Shown: positions 16,563 to 24,826 of the stretch, piece after piece
How positions within the stretch are numbered: the first letter of the stretch is position 1
Layout of the letters: each line of letters begins with the position of its first letter
Source of the DNA: Paenarthrobacter aurescens
Lineage (GTDB): Bacteria > Actinomycetota > Actinomycetes > Actinomycetales > Micrococcaceae
Assembly: GCF_041549525.1 (NCBI RefSeq)
Contig: NZ_CP157456.1
Location: 4,291,455-4,355,454, forward strand
Direction: 5' to 3'
Length of the DNA stretch: 64,000 nucleotides
Translations under genes and position numbers: made by a program
The notes under the pieces: model-generated
Database searches by the model: none
What the model saw: only the letters and a program-made list of their open reading frames with translations
What the model was told of the DNA's origin: nothing

Positions 16563-17255
16563 TCAGTAATCCGGGTTGCTGGGCACCACGAGCCCGGTTT
16601 CGTAGGCGTAAACCACTACCTGCACCCTGTCCCTCAGTTGGAGCTTGCTCAGGATCCGCCGCACGTGCGTCTTCACCGTAGCCTCCGAAAGGAAGAACTT
16701 ATGCGCTATCTCAGCGTTGGAAAGACCCTCGGCAATGGTGGTGAGGATTTCCGTTTCACGCGGTGTGAGTTCATCCAGAAGCGGGTCGCGGTGCGGAGCA
16801 GGCGAATTCCCCGGGACCACGCCGCCGCGAACATACGTTTCCAGCAGACGTTGAGTGACACGCGGTGCCACCACCGCGTCTCCGCTGGCTACAAGGCGCA
16901 CAGCATGCACCAGTTCGGAAGGGGCAACGTCCTTCAGGAGGAACGCCGATGCCCCGGCCTGCAAGCCGCTGAAGGCGTACTCATCCAAGTCAAAGGTGGT
17001 CAGGATGATGACCCTGGCATCGGAGCCTGAATCCGAAATTCGCCGCGTAGCCTCAATGCCGTCCATGCCCGGCATGCGGACGTCCATCAAAACAACGTCC
17101 GGTTGCAAGGCCTCCGTTTGGCGAACGGCCTCTATGCCGTCCGAAGCCTCTCCCACAACGTGGAAGTCGTCTTCGCCTTCAAGAATGAGCCGGAAGCCCA
17201 TCCGCAAGAGCGGCTGATCGTCTACGAGCAGCACTTTGATGGTCTCTTCGGTCAT
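16563..17255 (-). CDS. LuxR-family (NarL-type) response regulator
   Basis: A 230-residue response regulator. The receiver domain (residues 5-125) has acidic pocket D12/D13, phosphoacceptor D58 in LMDVRMPGMDG, the T in ILTTF and K in LLKDVAP. The C-terminal HTH (about 160-220: LTPRETEILTTIAEGLSNAEIAHKFFLSEATVKTHVRRILSKL) binds DNA. Its ATG overlaps the stop of the histidine kinase gene by 4 bases. It is the last gene of the minus-strand group ATPase-permease-kinase-regulator and probably controls the ABC exporter encoded in front. Confidence 0.93.
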   Translation of the reverse strand: MTEETIKVLLVDDQPLLRMGFRLILEGEDDFHVVGEASDGIEAVRQTEALQPDVVLMDVRMPGMDGIEATRRISDSGSDARVIILTTFDLDEYAFSGLQAGASAFLLKDVAPSELVHAVRLVASGDAVVAPRVTQRLLETYVRGGVVPGNSPAPHRDPLLDELTPRETEILTTIAEGLSNAEIAHKFFLSEATVKTHVRRILSKLQLRDRVQVVVYAYETGLVVPSNPDY

Positions 17256-18541
17256 GATTCCCCCTTTTCGCCGTTCCAGCGGAGCTCAGCGTGGACCGCC
17301 CAGCCTCCCCTTTTTGCCGGACCGGCAGTAACGATTCCAGCATAAATTCCAGCACGTTCATTCATTCCGGCAATGCCCTGCCCGGTCCCCAGGCTGCCCA
17401 CGGGTTCACTGCCGCCCTCACGGGTTCCCCGGCCGTCGTCGTAAACGTCAATGGTGACCAAATCGCCGTCGCGAGCCACTTGAACGTCAACGCGGCTGAG
17501 CGAGCGCCCGTACCGCAGGACGTTTGTCAGCGACTCCTGGACAATCCGGTAAACGGTCAGTTCAAAGGCCGGATCAGCCGGGAGACCCGGCCCCGTGTGC
17601 GCGTAGTGCAGGGGCAGGCCGGCGGTTCGGAAACCGTCCAGAAGTTTGGCCAGGTTTTGCCCGGATTCGAGCGGCGTCAGGGGAGCCGGCCTGCCTGAAT
17701 CGTCCCGCAGAACGCCGAGTACCCTGCGCATGTCTGCCAAGGCGGCCCTGCCAGTTCTGGACAATTCGCCCAGAACGTCCCCGGCCCGCTGCGGATCCTT
17801 CCTCACCACCACTGCGGCACCGTCCGAGAGGCTGATCATCACCGTTAGCGAGTGAGCAACGACGTCGTGCATCTCGCGGGCTATCCTGTTGCGTTCGGTG
17901 ACCTTGCCCAGCTGCGTTGTCCGCGCCGCCCACGCCGCGATCTCCGCTTCATGCTCCCTGCGTTGGCGCACGGAGATGCCGATGCCCGTTGCAAGGAGAT
18001 TGGAAAGCATGATGGTCACCGAAGTGGCGATGTTGTTGATGAGGTGGAAGTTCTCCGGAACGTCCTGAAGGGTGTCCATCTGGCTGGGACTCGTCCACAT
18101 GAACAAGTACAAGAGGCTCAGCGGCAGGCTGGCTGCGGCAAAGACCATCAGTGTCAGAGCGCGCTTCCTGAGCGATGCCACTGCGTAGAGCGCGAACCAA
18201 AGACCTGCGGAAACGTTCGAACCCCAGGGGTTGAGGATGGTGGCCGAAATTTCCAGAAGTGCCACCGCAAGAACTACCTGAAGCGGGAATTGCCGCCTGA
18301 AGAACAAAGCGGCGGCAATCATCAGGAGTATGGCCACCACAAACCATTTGCCATCAATGGCCGAAGTGATGATGGTGGGCAGCGCCAACAGAACGTAGCA
18401 AAGGATCACCACCGCATCCATTGCGCGGGGTCGCTTGTAGAAGTAGCGCCGGATCCGGCCTCTGCGACGCTGGGCGATTTCAGCAAAGGACGCATCGGCC
18501 GTGGTGGCCGATGCGTCCCTCATCTGTGGAGCTTCAGTCAT
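17252..18541 (-). CDS. sensor histidine kinase (HisKA_3 type)
   Basis: A 429-residue membrane kinase. Five or six TM helices occupy about residues 45-205 with no large sensor domain, as in kinases that sense cell-envelope stress or cooperate with an ABC transporter. The HisKA_3 phosphoacceptor motif is EMHDVVAHSLTVM (about residue 230). The C-terminal ATPase domain has VDVQVARDGDLVTIDVYDDGRG and GQGIAGMNERA. It phosphorylates the following response regulator. It lies 26 bases after the ABC permease gene. Confidence 0.92.
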   Translation of the reverse strand: MTEAPQMRDASATTADASFAEIAQRRRGRIRRYFYKRPRAMDAVVILCYVLLALPTIITSAIDGKWFVVAILLMIAAALFFRRQFPLQVVLAVALLEISATILNPWGSNVSAGLWFALYAVASLRKRALTLMVFAAASLPLSLLYLFMWTSPSQMDTLQDVPENFHLINNIATSVTIMLSNLLATGIGISVRQRREHEAEIAAWAARTTQLGKVTERNRIAREMHDVVAHSLTVMISLSDGAAVVVRKDPQRAGDVLGELSRTGRAALADMRRVLGVLRDDSGRPAPLTPLESGQNLAKLLDGFRTAGLPLHYAHTGPGLPADPAFELTVYRIVQESLTNVLRYGRSLSRVDVQVARDGDLVTIDVYDDGRGTREGGSEPVGSLGTGQGIAGMNERAGIYAGIVTAGPAKRGGWAVHAELRWNGEKGES

Positions 18542-18567
18542 GAATTGAGCCTAGACGGCACCCCGTC

Positions 18568-19419
18568 CTAGACGTCCCGCTTCTGGAGCAAAATCATGGC
18601 CAGTGCAACCGGGACAACTACCCAGGCTCCCAGGACCAAGCCTGCCTGCCACGCTTCCAGCGTTTCCGGGACATGCTCGACGGCGGTCAGCGGGCTGATG
18701 GTGTTACCGGGAAGGTACTTGCTGGCTTCCTTGAAGAAGTCGCCCGGAATGAGCTGGAAAGCAATCGGTGCCACGAAGAACAGCCCAACGAGGCTCATGA
18801 TTCCGCCCGCTGAATTGCGAACGATGGTTCCCAGGGCCATACCAATGGCGGCCACGGCTGCTACATAGATGCTGTTGACCAGGAGAAGCTTGACTGATTG
18901 GGAGCTGCCCAGATCCAGTTTGAGGTCATAGTTGTCAAGGATGGGCAATGCAACCAAACCTGCGATGTAAGTAGACAAAGCAGTGAGGATGAATGCGCTG
19001 ACCATGACCACAATGAGCTTGGCCAGGAACGGGATCACTCGCTTGGGAACGGCAGCAAAAGTGGAACGTGCCATGCCCGTAGTGAACTCGGAGCTCATCA
19101 GGAGGACGCCCAAGGAGCCGAGGATGAGCTGGGCAAAGACGATGCCTGAGGTTGGAATGGAGACCGCGAGGTCACCACCCTGGGCTGCCACGGCGGCCGC
19201 GGCTTCAGGATCGGAGGCCACCTGCTCAGCGAATGACCCTGTGCCCCACGCCCCGAGGGCCGCAAAGCCCACCATCACAAGAGCGGTGCAGGCCAGGAGG
19301 ATCACGGTGGACATCAGCGTGCGGAACTTGATGAATTCGGAGTTGAGTACGCGGTGGAATGCCGGTCCGGGACCGACGGAGTTACGGATGGACTTGCGGT
19401 CCAAAGTGGTGGTGCTCAT
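18568..19419 (-). CDS. ABC-2 type transporter permease
   Basis: A 283-residue membrane protein with six TM helices in the ABC-2 pattern. A cytosolic N-terminus ends RVLNSEFIKFRTLMST before TM1; a long external loop precedes TM2, and LLMSSEFTTGMARSTFAAVPKR marks the intracellular coupling region. It pairs with the ATPase gene two bases upstream. Such pairs export antibiotics, peptides or lipids. The downstream two-component system suggests that expression responds to the exported or toxic compound. Confidence 0.88.
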   Translation of the reverse strand: MSTTTLDRKSIRNSVGPGPAFHRVLNSEFIKFRTLMSTVILLACTALVMVGFAALGAWGTGSFAEQVASDPEAAAAVAAQGGDLAVSIPTSGIVFAQLILGSLGVLLMSSEFTTGMARSTFAAVPKRVIPFLAKLIVVMVSAFILTALSTYIAGLVALPILDNYDLKLDLGSSQSVKLLLVNSIYVAAVAAIGMALGTIVRNSAGGIMSLVGLFFVAPIAFQLIPGDFFKEASKYLPGNTISPLTAVEHVPETLEAWQAGLVLGAWVVVPVALAMILLQKRDV

Positions 19420-19421
19420 GT

Positions 19422-20366
19422 CTATTTCCCTCCGGCCTGAGCGGGTACCGAGGCCCCGGTGGTGATGTGCGAGTGGTATTCGACCTCGTCCTTGGTCAGT
19501 TCCATGTAAGCCTCTTCCAGGCTTGCCTGGAGCGGGGTCAGCTCATAGACCATGACCTGGTTCTCCAAGGCCGTCCGGGCAATGCCGCGCGGATCGATCC
19601 CCGAGACCTCCAGCAGTTCGCGCTCGTGTGCCTCCACGGAAACGCCGGTTCCGGCAAGGAGCTGCATGAGGCGTTCCGGCTGATCGGTCCGGACGCGGGT
19701 GCGTGCCTGTCCCTTGCCGGTGATGATTTCCGCTATGGGCGCGTCTGCGATGATCCGGCCGCGGCCGATCACGATCAGGTGGTCTGCCGTCAGCGCCATC
19801 TCGCTCATGAGGTGGCTGGACAGGAACACCGTGCGGCCTTCAGAAGCCAGGTACTTGACGAGGTTGCGGACCCACACCACGCCTTCGGGATCAAGCCCGT
19901 TGACCGGCTCATCAAGGATGATGGTTTGCGGATCGCCCAGCAGCGCGGCGGCGATTCCGAGGCGTTGGCCCATTCCAAGTGAGAAGCCCTTGACCTTCTT
20001 CTTGGCGACGTCGCCCAGGCCGGTCATCTCGATGACTTCCCGGACACGGCTCTTGGGGATGCTGTGCGTTGCTGCCATGGCAAGAAGATGGTTGTACGCG
20101 GTGCGGCTCGTGTGGACAGCCTTTGCATCCAGGAGGGCACCGATCTCCCGCAGTGGCGCCTTGTGTTGCGCGAAAGGCTCACCGTTCACGGTTACCGAGC
20201 CCGATGTAGGAGCGTCCAGCCCCATGATCATGCGCATGGTGGTTGACTTGCCGGCACCGTTCGGACCCAGGAAGCCCGTCACCCGTCCAGCTTGGACTGT
20301 GAAACTGACGCCGCCCACGGCGGTCTTCTCGCCGTAGACCTTGGTCAGGCCTTTTGCTTCGATCAT
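19422..20366 (-). CDS. ABC transporter ATP-binding protein (DrrA/CcmA-type)
   Basis: A 314-residue-class ATPase. The start at 20366 (MIEAKGLTKVYGEKTAV) is chosen because GGAGG lies just upstream and the extra N-terminal residues of the longer frame have no family counterpart. Walker A is GPNGAGKST, signature SLGMGQRLG, Walker B IILDEPVNGLDPEG, H-loop SSHLMSE. The C-terminal 90 residues are the extended domain seen in drug and antibiotic exporters. It works with the permease encoded next. The gene order ATPase-permease-kinase-regulator is continuous with tiny gaps, so a single operon is likely. Confidence 0.92.
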   Translation of the reverse strand: MIEAKGLTKVYGEKTAVGGVSFTVQAGRVTGFLGPNGAGKSTTMRMIMGLDAPTSGSVTVNGEPFAQHKAPLREIGALLDAKAVHTSRTAYNHLLAMAATHSIPKSRVREVIEMTGLGDVAKKKVKGFSLGMGQRLGIAAALLGDPQTIILDEPVNGLDPEGVVWVRNLVKYLASEGRTVFLSSHLMSEMALTADHLIVIGRGRIIADAPIAEIITGKGQARTRVRTDQPERLMQLLAGTGVSVEAHERELLEVSGIDPRGIARTALENQVMVYELTPLQASLEEAYMELTKDEVEYHSHITTGASVPAQAGGK

Positions 20367-20512
20367 GGAAGCGTTCCCTCCTCGGAGCACATGTGTGTGC
20401 AAGTGAGTTTCGAATGTACTGACAACGCTACTCACGGAAGGGACGCAAATCGCCTGTCTCAGGGATGATTCAGGGTTCAGTCAGGGTAGTCCTAGCGGAT
20501 GATCCGCGGTGC

Positions 20513-22015
20513 TCAGGCCTCCGGCAGCGGCGAGTACACCGTGAGCTCCCGGGGCTTTACCGTGAACGTGGCACGACGCACCCCTGGCTTCGGCTCCCCA
20601 TCGACCGCCAGAACCAACGGCTGCCCTATCGCTTCCACGGTGACCGTAGTGGCCTCGGTCAGATGGGTGACCTTGGACGCGGCAACGGTGCCGGTCACCA
20701 CTGCCCAGAGCAACCGGGCCCGTGCGAACGGCTCATCCGCAGTGATCATACGGAGATCGAAAACGCCGTCGTCCAGTACCGGCCTGCGCAGAGGTGCATG
20801 GTCACTGGGATAGAACCGGCCCCGCCCCATGTAAAGAATCCAGAGCTTGTGCTTCACCCCATCCACCAGGAGCGTGGTGGGGGAGTTCACTCCGAAGGTG
20901 CGCAGCGATGCCACAACGCCGGCCAACGGCTTACCCATGGCCGGCTGAAGCCGTTCACGCCGGCGGACCATGTTGGGATAGACGCCCACGCTGGCTGTAT
21001 TGAGCATCGCCATCTCGCTGGTTTCCGGCGTCTCAGGCAGTCCGCGTTGAACCTCCACATGCCCCAGGTCAACGGAGGCAGCGTGTCCCTTGGTCACGGC
21101 ATCAATGGCATCCTCGATCGAGCTGGTGCCGAGGTCGCGGGCGAAGTGGTTAAGGGTCCCGCCCGGAAGAACCACGAGCGGCAGTGAATGTTCGACGGCG
21201 GCAGCCGCCGCAGAGCCAACCGTTCCGTCACCGCCCCAAACACCTAGCGCCACGGTCCCCGCCCGGGTGGCTGCGGCCTCAATCTCCGCGGCAACGTCTT
21301 CCCCTTCGGCTATTTCACGAATATACGCCTTAGGGAATATCTCCTTCAGCAGCTCACCGGTTTCGGGAGTGTAAGAACCGCCCAGGGTGTTCACCGCGAT
21401 ACTCAGCCCCTCGCCGTCGTGAATCGCGGGAGCGTCCGCCGGCGTCCGGCGCGGCTTTGGCTCTGCGGGCCTCGCGGGCCACCATTTACGGGTAAGGAAT
21501 GCCGCGCCGGCACCCAGGGCCGAGCCGAAGAAGACATCCGAAGGCCAATGGGCACCAGTATGGACGCGGGAGTACGCCACGCCAGCCGCAACGGGGGCCA
21601 AAGCCACGCCGGACGCCGGCGAAACTATTCCAGCCCCGACGGCGAATGCCACAGCGGAGGCCGAATGACCCGAGGGCATGGATGAACTGGTGGGCTGTGG
21701 ATCCACAAAGCGGAACAGCGGCAGATGTTCCGGAAGGGGCCGGGCCCGCGGAAGAGCCTTCTTGAAGATCAGGTTGGTAACCGCCGAGGCTACGCCTAAG
21801 GCCAGCACACCATGAAGGGCCGCCCTGCGGGGTTTACCGGGAAAGGTTGCCATAATCCCGGCTATGCCAAACCACAGCTTCCCCTTGGTAGCGGCCGCGG
21901 AGAGTCTGCGGAAAAACACATCGTGGTCACCCTGGGGTTGCCGGGATACGGCACGAACCAGGAAATGATCGAATCTGGCAACCCGTTTGGGGCCTTTACC
22001 CAAGAAGCCTCGCAT
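20513..22015 (-). CDS. PAP2 phosphatase / diacylglycerol kinase-family fusion
   Basis: A 500-residue two-domain protein. The N-terminal PAP2 membrane phosphatase (about residues 40-185) has all three motifs: KKALPRARP, PSGHSAS and SRVHTGAHWPSD. The C-terminal lipid-kinase-like domain (about 205-495) has GVWGGDGTVGSAA and VLPGGTLNHFARDLG, the nucleotide-binding loops of the DAGK/YegS family. The fusion is known in actinobacteria and presumably turns over phosphatidic acid, undecaprenyl-phosphate or similar membrane lipids. A second PAP2 protein is encoded divergently 55 bases away. Confidence 0.92.
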   Translation of the reverse strand: MRGFLGKGPKRVARFDHFLVRAVSRQPQGDHDVFFRRLSAAATKGKLWFGIAGIMATFPGKPRRAALHGVLALGVASAVTNLIFKKALPRARPLPEHLPLFRFVDPQPTSSSMPSGHSASAVAFAVGAGIVSPASGVALAPVAAGVAYSRVHTGAHWPSDVFFGSALGAGAAFLTRKWWPARPAEPKPRRTPADAPAIHDGEGLSIAVNTLGGSYTPETGELLKEIFPKAYIREIAEGEDVAAEIEAAATRAGTVALGVWGGDGTVGSAAAAAVEHSLPLVVLPGGTLNHFARDLGTSSIEDAIDAVTKGHAASVDLGHVEVQRGLPETPETSEMAMLNTASVGVYPNMVRRRERLQPAMGKPLAGVVASLRTFGVNSPTTLLVDGVKHKLWILYMGRGRFYPSDHAPLRRPVLDDGVFDLRMITADEPFARARLLWAVVTGTVAASKVTHLTEATTVTVEAIGQPLVLAVDGEPKPGVRRATFTVKPRELTVYSPLPEA

Positions 22016-22070
22016 CCCATCACCCTAGCGCCTGGCGTTGCCTCTCATCTGCCATGGCTACCATGAATGG

Positions 22071-22775
22071 ATGATTCGCGTACTCCGTCCACAACCACGG
22101 CCCGGTTGGCAGTTGATCACGCCTGGAATACTCCTGCTGTGTGCCTTCGCGGTTCCAGGGGCACTGATCATGGCGGGCCAGGGCGAGCCGGCTTTCAACC
22201 GGGTGGACACCGGCTGGCAGTCCTACGTCTTCAGCATGCGCTCCACTTTCTGGGACGGAGTAAACGTAGTCCTCAACTGGGCCGGCTATGCGGGGATGCT
22301 TGCCTTCCACGCTGTGCTCGCGGTTTCCCTGGTCATCTGGCAGCGACCTAAAGCAGCAATTTTTGCCGCCACAAGCGGCATTCTGGTGCTGGCGTTGACG
22401 CAACTCGCCAAAGCCGTGGTGGGCAGAGACAGGCCGGAGGGGGCCAGGGTACTCAGCGACACAGGCTCATACCCCTCGGGGCATGTATCTGCTACCACGG
22501 CTTTCTTGTTGGTGCTGGCACTGCTGATGGGTCGTTGGTGGATGGGGCTCATAGCTGCGGTGGGTGTGGTGTCCATGATGATCAGCCGCACCTATCTCTC
22601 CGCTCACTGGTTGAGCGACGTCCTGGGAGGTGCCTGCCTTGCCGCCGGGGTTGTTCTCCTGATGTGGTGGCGCTTTCGCGATATATGCATCAAGGAGAAT
22701 GACTTGGCCGGGGGTCAAACTATTTGGTCGGCAAAGGCTTTGCGACGCCGGCAAGCAGCAGAGCAAGCAAAATAG
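22071..22775 (+). CDS. PAP2 family membrane phosphatase
   Basis: A 234-residue protein with six TM helices and the PAP2 motifs KAVVGRDRP, YPSGHVSATT and SRTYLSAHWLSD. It is an undecaprenyl-pyrophosphate or lipid-phosphate phosphatase acting on the outer membrane face. I chose the ATG at 22071, which gives the normal N-terminus; the frame is open to 22038. The two PAP2 genes are divergent, so they probably share a control region. Its last 56 bases overlap the end of the convergent MFS gene. Confidence 0.88.
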   Translation: MIRVLRPQPRPGWQLITPGILLLCAFAVPGALIMAGQGEPAFNRVDTGWQSYVFSMRSTFWDGVNVVLNWAGYAGMLAFHAVLAVSLVIWQRPKAAIFAATSGILVLALTQLAKAVVGRDRPEGARVLSDTGSYPSGHVSATTAFLLVLALLMGRWWMGLIAAVGVVSMMISRTYLSAHWLSDVLGGACLAAGVVLLMWWRFRDICIKENDLAGGQTIWSAKALRRRQAAEQAK

Positions 22776-23907
22776 GCGCTCCAATGGCCAGCAATGCCAT
22801 GTGGATTCCGGTGTGGTCGCCAAGGTAGCCCAGGAGGGGCGGCCCTGCCAGGAAGGCGACATAACCGATGGTGGAAACCACGGATACGCGGGCTGCAGCA
22901 TGCTTGGGATCGTCCGCTGCGGCTGACATTCCCATGGGGAAGGCCAACGCCGCGCCGACGCCCCACAGTGCGGCGCCGATGCCCGCCAGCACCACGTTCC
23001 CGGCAAAGACGAACAACGCCAGTCCCATGGCAGCTGCGGCCATGCTGGCCCGGAGGACGTTTACACGCCCGAACTTGTCAATCGCTTTGCCACCGAGGAA
23101 CCGCATGACAGTCATGGCAAGGACGAACAACGCAAACAGCAACGCTCCGGTGGACTCGGAGGCACCAAGTCCGTCCACTGCCGCCTTCGCGATCCAGTCA
23201 TTGCCCGCGCCTTCGGTGAGCGTGGCGCCGAGGACAACCACGCCGATGAGCAGCGTCCTGCCATCCCGCCAAGCTGTGGGGCCCTTCTCAGCCGCCACCC
23301 CGCCGTCGTGAATTTCTTCTACCTGGTGCGGCAGGAAGTATTTGGGAACCGTCAGCGCCAAGACGACAGCAATGGCTGCGATGACCAACAAGTGCTCCGG
23401 CAAGCCCACGCCCAGCTGTGATAGGCCGGCGCCGATCAGCGCGCCCAGGAACGCGCCACCACTGAAGGCGGCGTGGAACTGCGGCATGATGGTGCGCTTG
23501 AGCCGGTGCTCAACATCCGCGCCCTCGATGTTCTGTGCGACATCCCATAGGCCGATGCCGATGCCGAAGAAGAACAGGGCAATGGCCGTGGCCGGAACCG
23601 AGGCAGCCATGAGCGAGAAGGCAATGGCTGCTCCTGCGGCACCCGCCACGATGCCGGCAAGGCGGACCGTGTTGGCTGTACCGATCCGGCCCACAACCCA
23701 TCCGGCTGATGGCAGTGCCAGCAGGGAGCCCACGGCGGTGCAGAGCAGCAGGGTGCCCATCTGGCCGGACGTGAGACTCAGCGCTTCCGTCACGGCAGGG
23801 ATGCGGGCGGCCCAGCTGGCGAACACCAAACCGTTCATGCCGAAGATCAGGAACGTTGCCACGGCTGCGGCGTTGACGCTGGTGGTGCTTCTGGTGCTGG
23901 TGGTCAT
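22720..23907 (-). CDS. MFS transporter (YbjJ-like)
   Basis: A 395-residue twelve-helix major facilitator. Residues 1-60 read TTSTRSTTSVNAAAVATFLIFGMNGLVFASWAARIPAVTEALSL, a start characteristic of the YbjJ-type group. The ATG at 23907 overlaps the stop of the DeoR gene by 4 bases (ATGA), which decides the start over the longer frame to 24033. Substrate unknown; a sugar or sugar derivative is suggested by the coupled DeoR regulator (inference). Confidence 0.85.
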   Translation of the reverse strand: MTTSTRSTTSVNAAAVATFLIFGMNGLVFASWAARIPAVTEALSLTSGQMGTLLLCTAVGSLLALPSAGWVVGRIGTANTVRLAGIVAGAAGAAIAFSLMAASVPATAIALFFFGIGIGLWDVAQNIEGADVEHRLKRTIMPQFHAAFSGGAFLGALIGAGLSQLGVGLPEHLLVIAAIAVVLALTVPKYFLPHQVEEIHDGGVAAEKGPTAWRDGRTLLIGVVVLGATLTEGAGNDWIAKAAVDGLGASESTGALLFALFVLAMTVMRFLGGKAIDKFGRVNVLRASMAAAAMGLALFVFAGNVVLAGIGAALWGVGAALAFPMGMSAAADDPKHAAARVSVVSTIGYVAFLAGPPLLGYLGDHTGIHMALLAIGAPILLALLLAGVAKPLPTK

Positions 23908-24671
23908 GCAATCACAACTTCCACAGAGAGTTTGTTGAGCCGGGCGAGATCTTCGGGGGAGGGTTCCTGGTCTGTCACTATGGTGTCCACGGCGTCCAAG
24001 GCTGCAACCAGGGCTACTGCGCTGGCGTGCCACTTGCTGCCTGCCGATGCCACGATCACCCGCGCTGCGGACTCCAGCCCGGCGCGTTTGACTGCCGCGT
24101 CTTCAAGATCGTGGGCCAAGAGGCCATCCTTGAGGTTGAGCGCGCAGGGGGTTACGACGGCGGCGTCGAACCTCAGCGACCGAACGTTGGCTTCAGTCAT
24201 GGGTCCCCTGAAGGACTGTTCTCCAGCGATGAGCCGACCTCCGGGGAGAATGAGCTCCGGCGCGCGGCCGTCCTTCGCTTGAGCCAGAGCATCAACGGCA
24301 TGAAGTGACATGGGCATCACCGTCAGTTCCCGGTTGCCCAGGCGGCGTGCGATTTCGGTTGCCGTGGAACCACTGTCCAACCACACGTATTCGCGGTCCT
24401 TGATCAGCTGGTCCACAGCTTTGGCGATGCGGACCTTGACCTCGTGGTCCTCGAGTTCGCGCTGGCCGTAGCCCGGATTGTCTCCCCGCGCCAGCAAGCT
24501 GCGGGCACCGCCGTGGATGCGCTTCAGCACTCCGTTGGCCGCGAGGATTTCCAGATCCCGCCGGACAGTGGCCCCGGAGGCGCCCGTAGCGTGGACGAGC
24601 TCGTCCACTGTTGCTTCCTCGCGGGCGCGCAGCAGCTCGCCAATGAGCCGGTGGCGGTCAGCAGTTCCCAT
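23904..24671 (-). CDS. DeoR family transcriptional regulator
   Basis: A 255-residue repressor. The N-terminal HTH has the DeoR signature (RHRLIGELLRAREEATVDELVHATGASGATVRRDLEILAANGVLKRIHGGA). The C-terminal sensor (about 75-245) is of the phosphosugar-isomerase type, with LDSGSTATEIARRL. It binds a phosphorylated sugar effector. It is translationally coupled to the MFS gene. Two inverted repeats lie 30-55 bases upstream of its start, fitting autoregulation. Confidence 0.92.
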   Translation of the reverse strand: MGTADRHRLIGELLRAREEATVDELVHATGASGATVRRDLEILAANGVLKRIHGGARSLLARGDNPGYGQRELEDHEVKVRIAKAVDQLIKDREYVWLDSGSTATEIARRLGNRELTVMPMSLHAVDALAQAKDGRAPELILPGGRLIAGEQSFRGPMTEANVRSLRFDAAVVTPCALNLKDGLLAHDLEDAAVKRAGLESAARVIVASAGSKWHASAVALVAALDAVDTIVTDQEPSPEDLARLNKLSVEVVIA

Positions 24672-24701
24672 GCCACAACCCTAGCAACATTTGAGCAAAT
24701 A

Positions 24702-24727
24702 ATCACGTGGCGTGATCATTTGATCAC
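24702..24727. promoter_or_regulatory. overlapping inverted repeats upstream of the DeoR gene (candidate operator)
   Basis: GTGATCATTTGATCAC at 24712-24727 has 7-bp arms around TT. It overlaps ATCACG-TGG-CGTGAT at 24702-24716. Both sit just upstream of the regulator's start at 24671, the usual place for an autoregulatory site. Confidence 0.55.
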
Positions 24728-24757
24728 CATCCCTCTCTCGCGTCCCGCGCCCTTAAA

Positions 24758-24824
24758 CCAAACGCTCTTCCAGTGAGTGGAAGAGCGTTGGCCGAAAGGG
24801 GCGGTTATGTGAGAGAGCGTTTGG
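24758..24824 (-). terminator. terminator hairpin with an alternative pairing partner after the ABC-F gene
   Basis: The main stem has 12-bp perfect arms 24761-24772 and 24778-24789 (AACGCTCTTCCA and complement), loop GTGAG. A third copy, AGAGCGTTTGG at 24814-24824, can instead pair with CCAAACGCTCT at 24758-24768. On the minus strand the ABC-F gene ends at 24827, so the structure lies directly after it. The alternative pairing would compete with the terminator stem. Confidence 0.6.
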
Positions 24825-24826
24825 GG

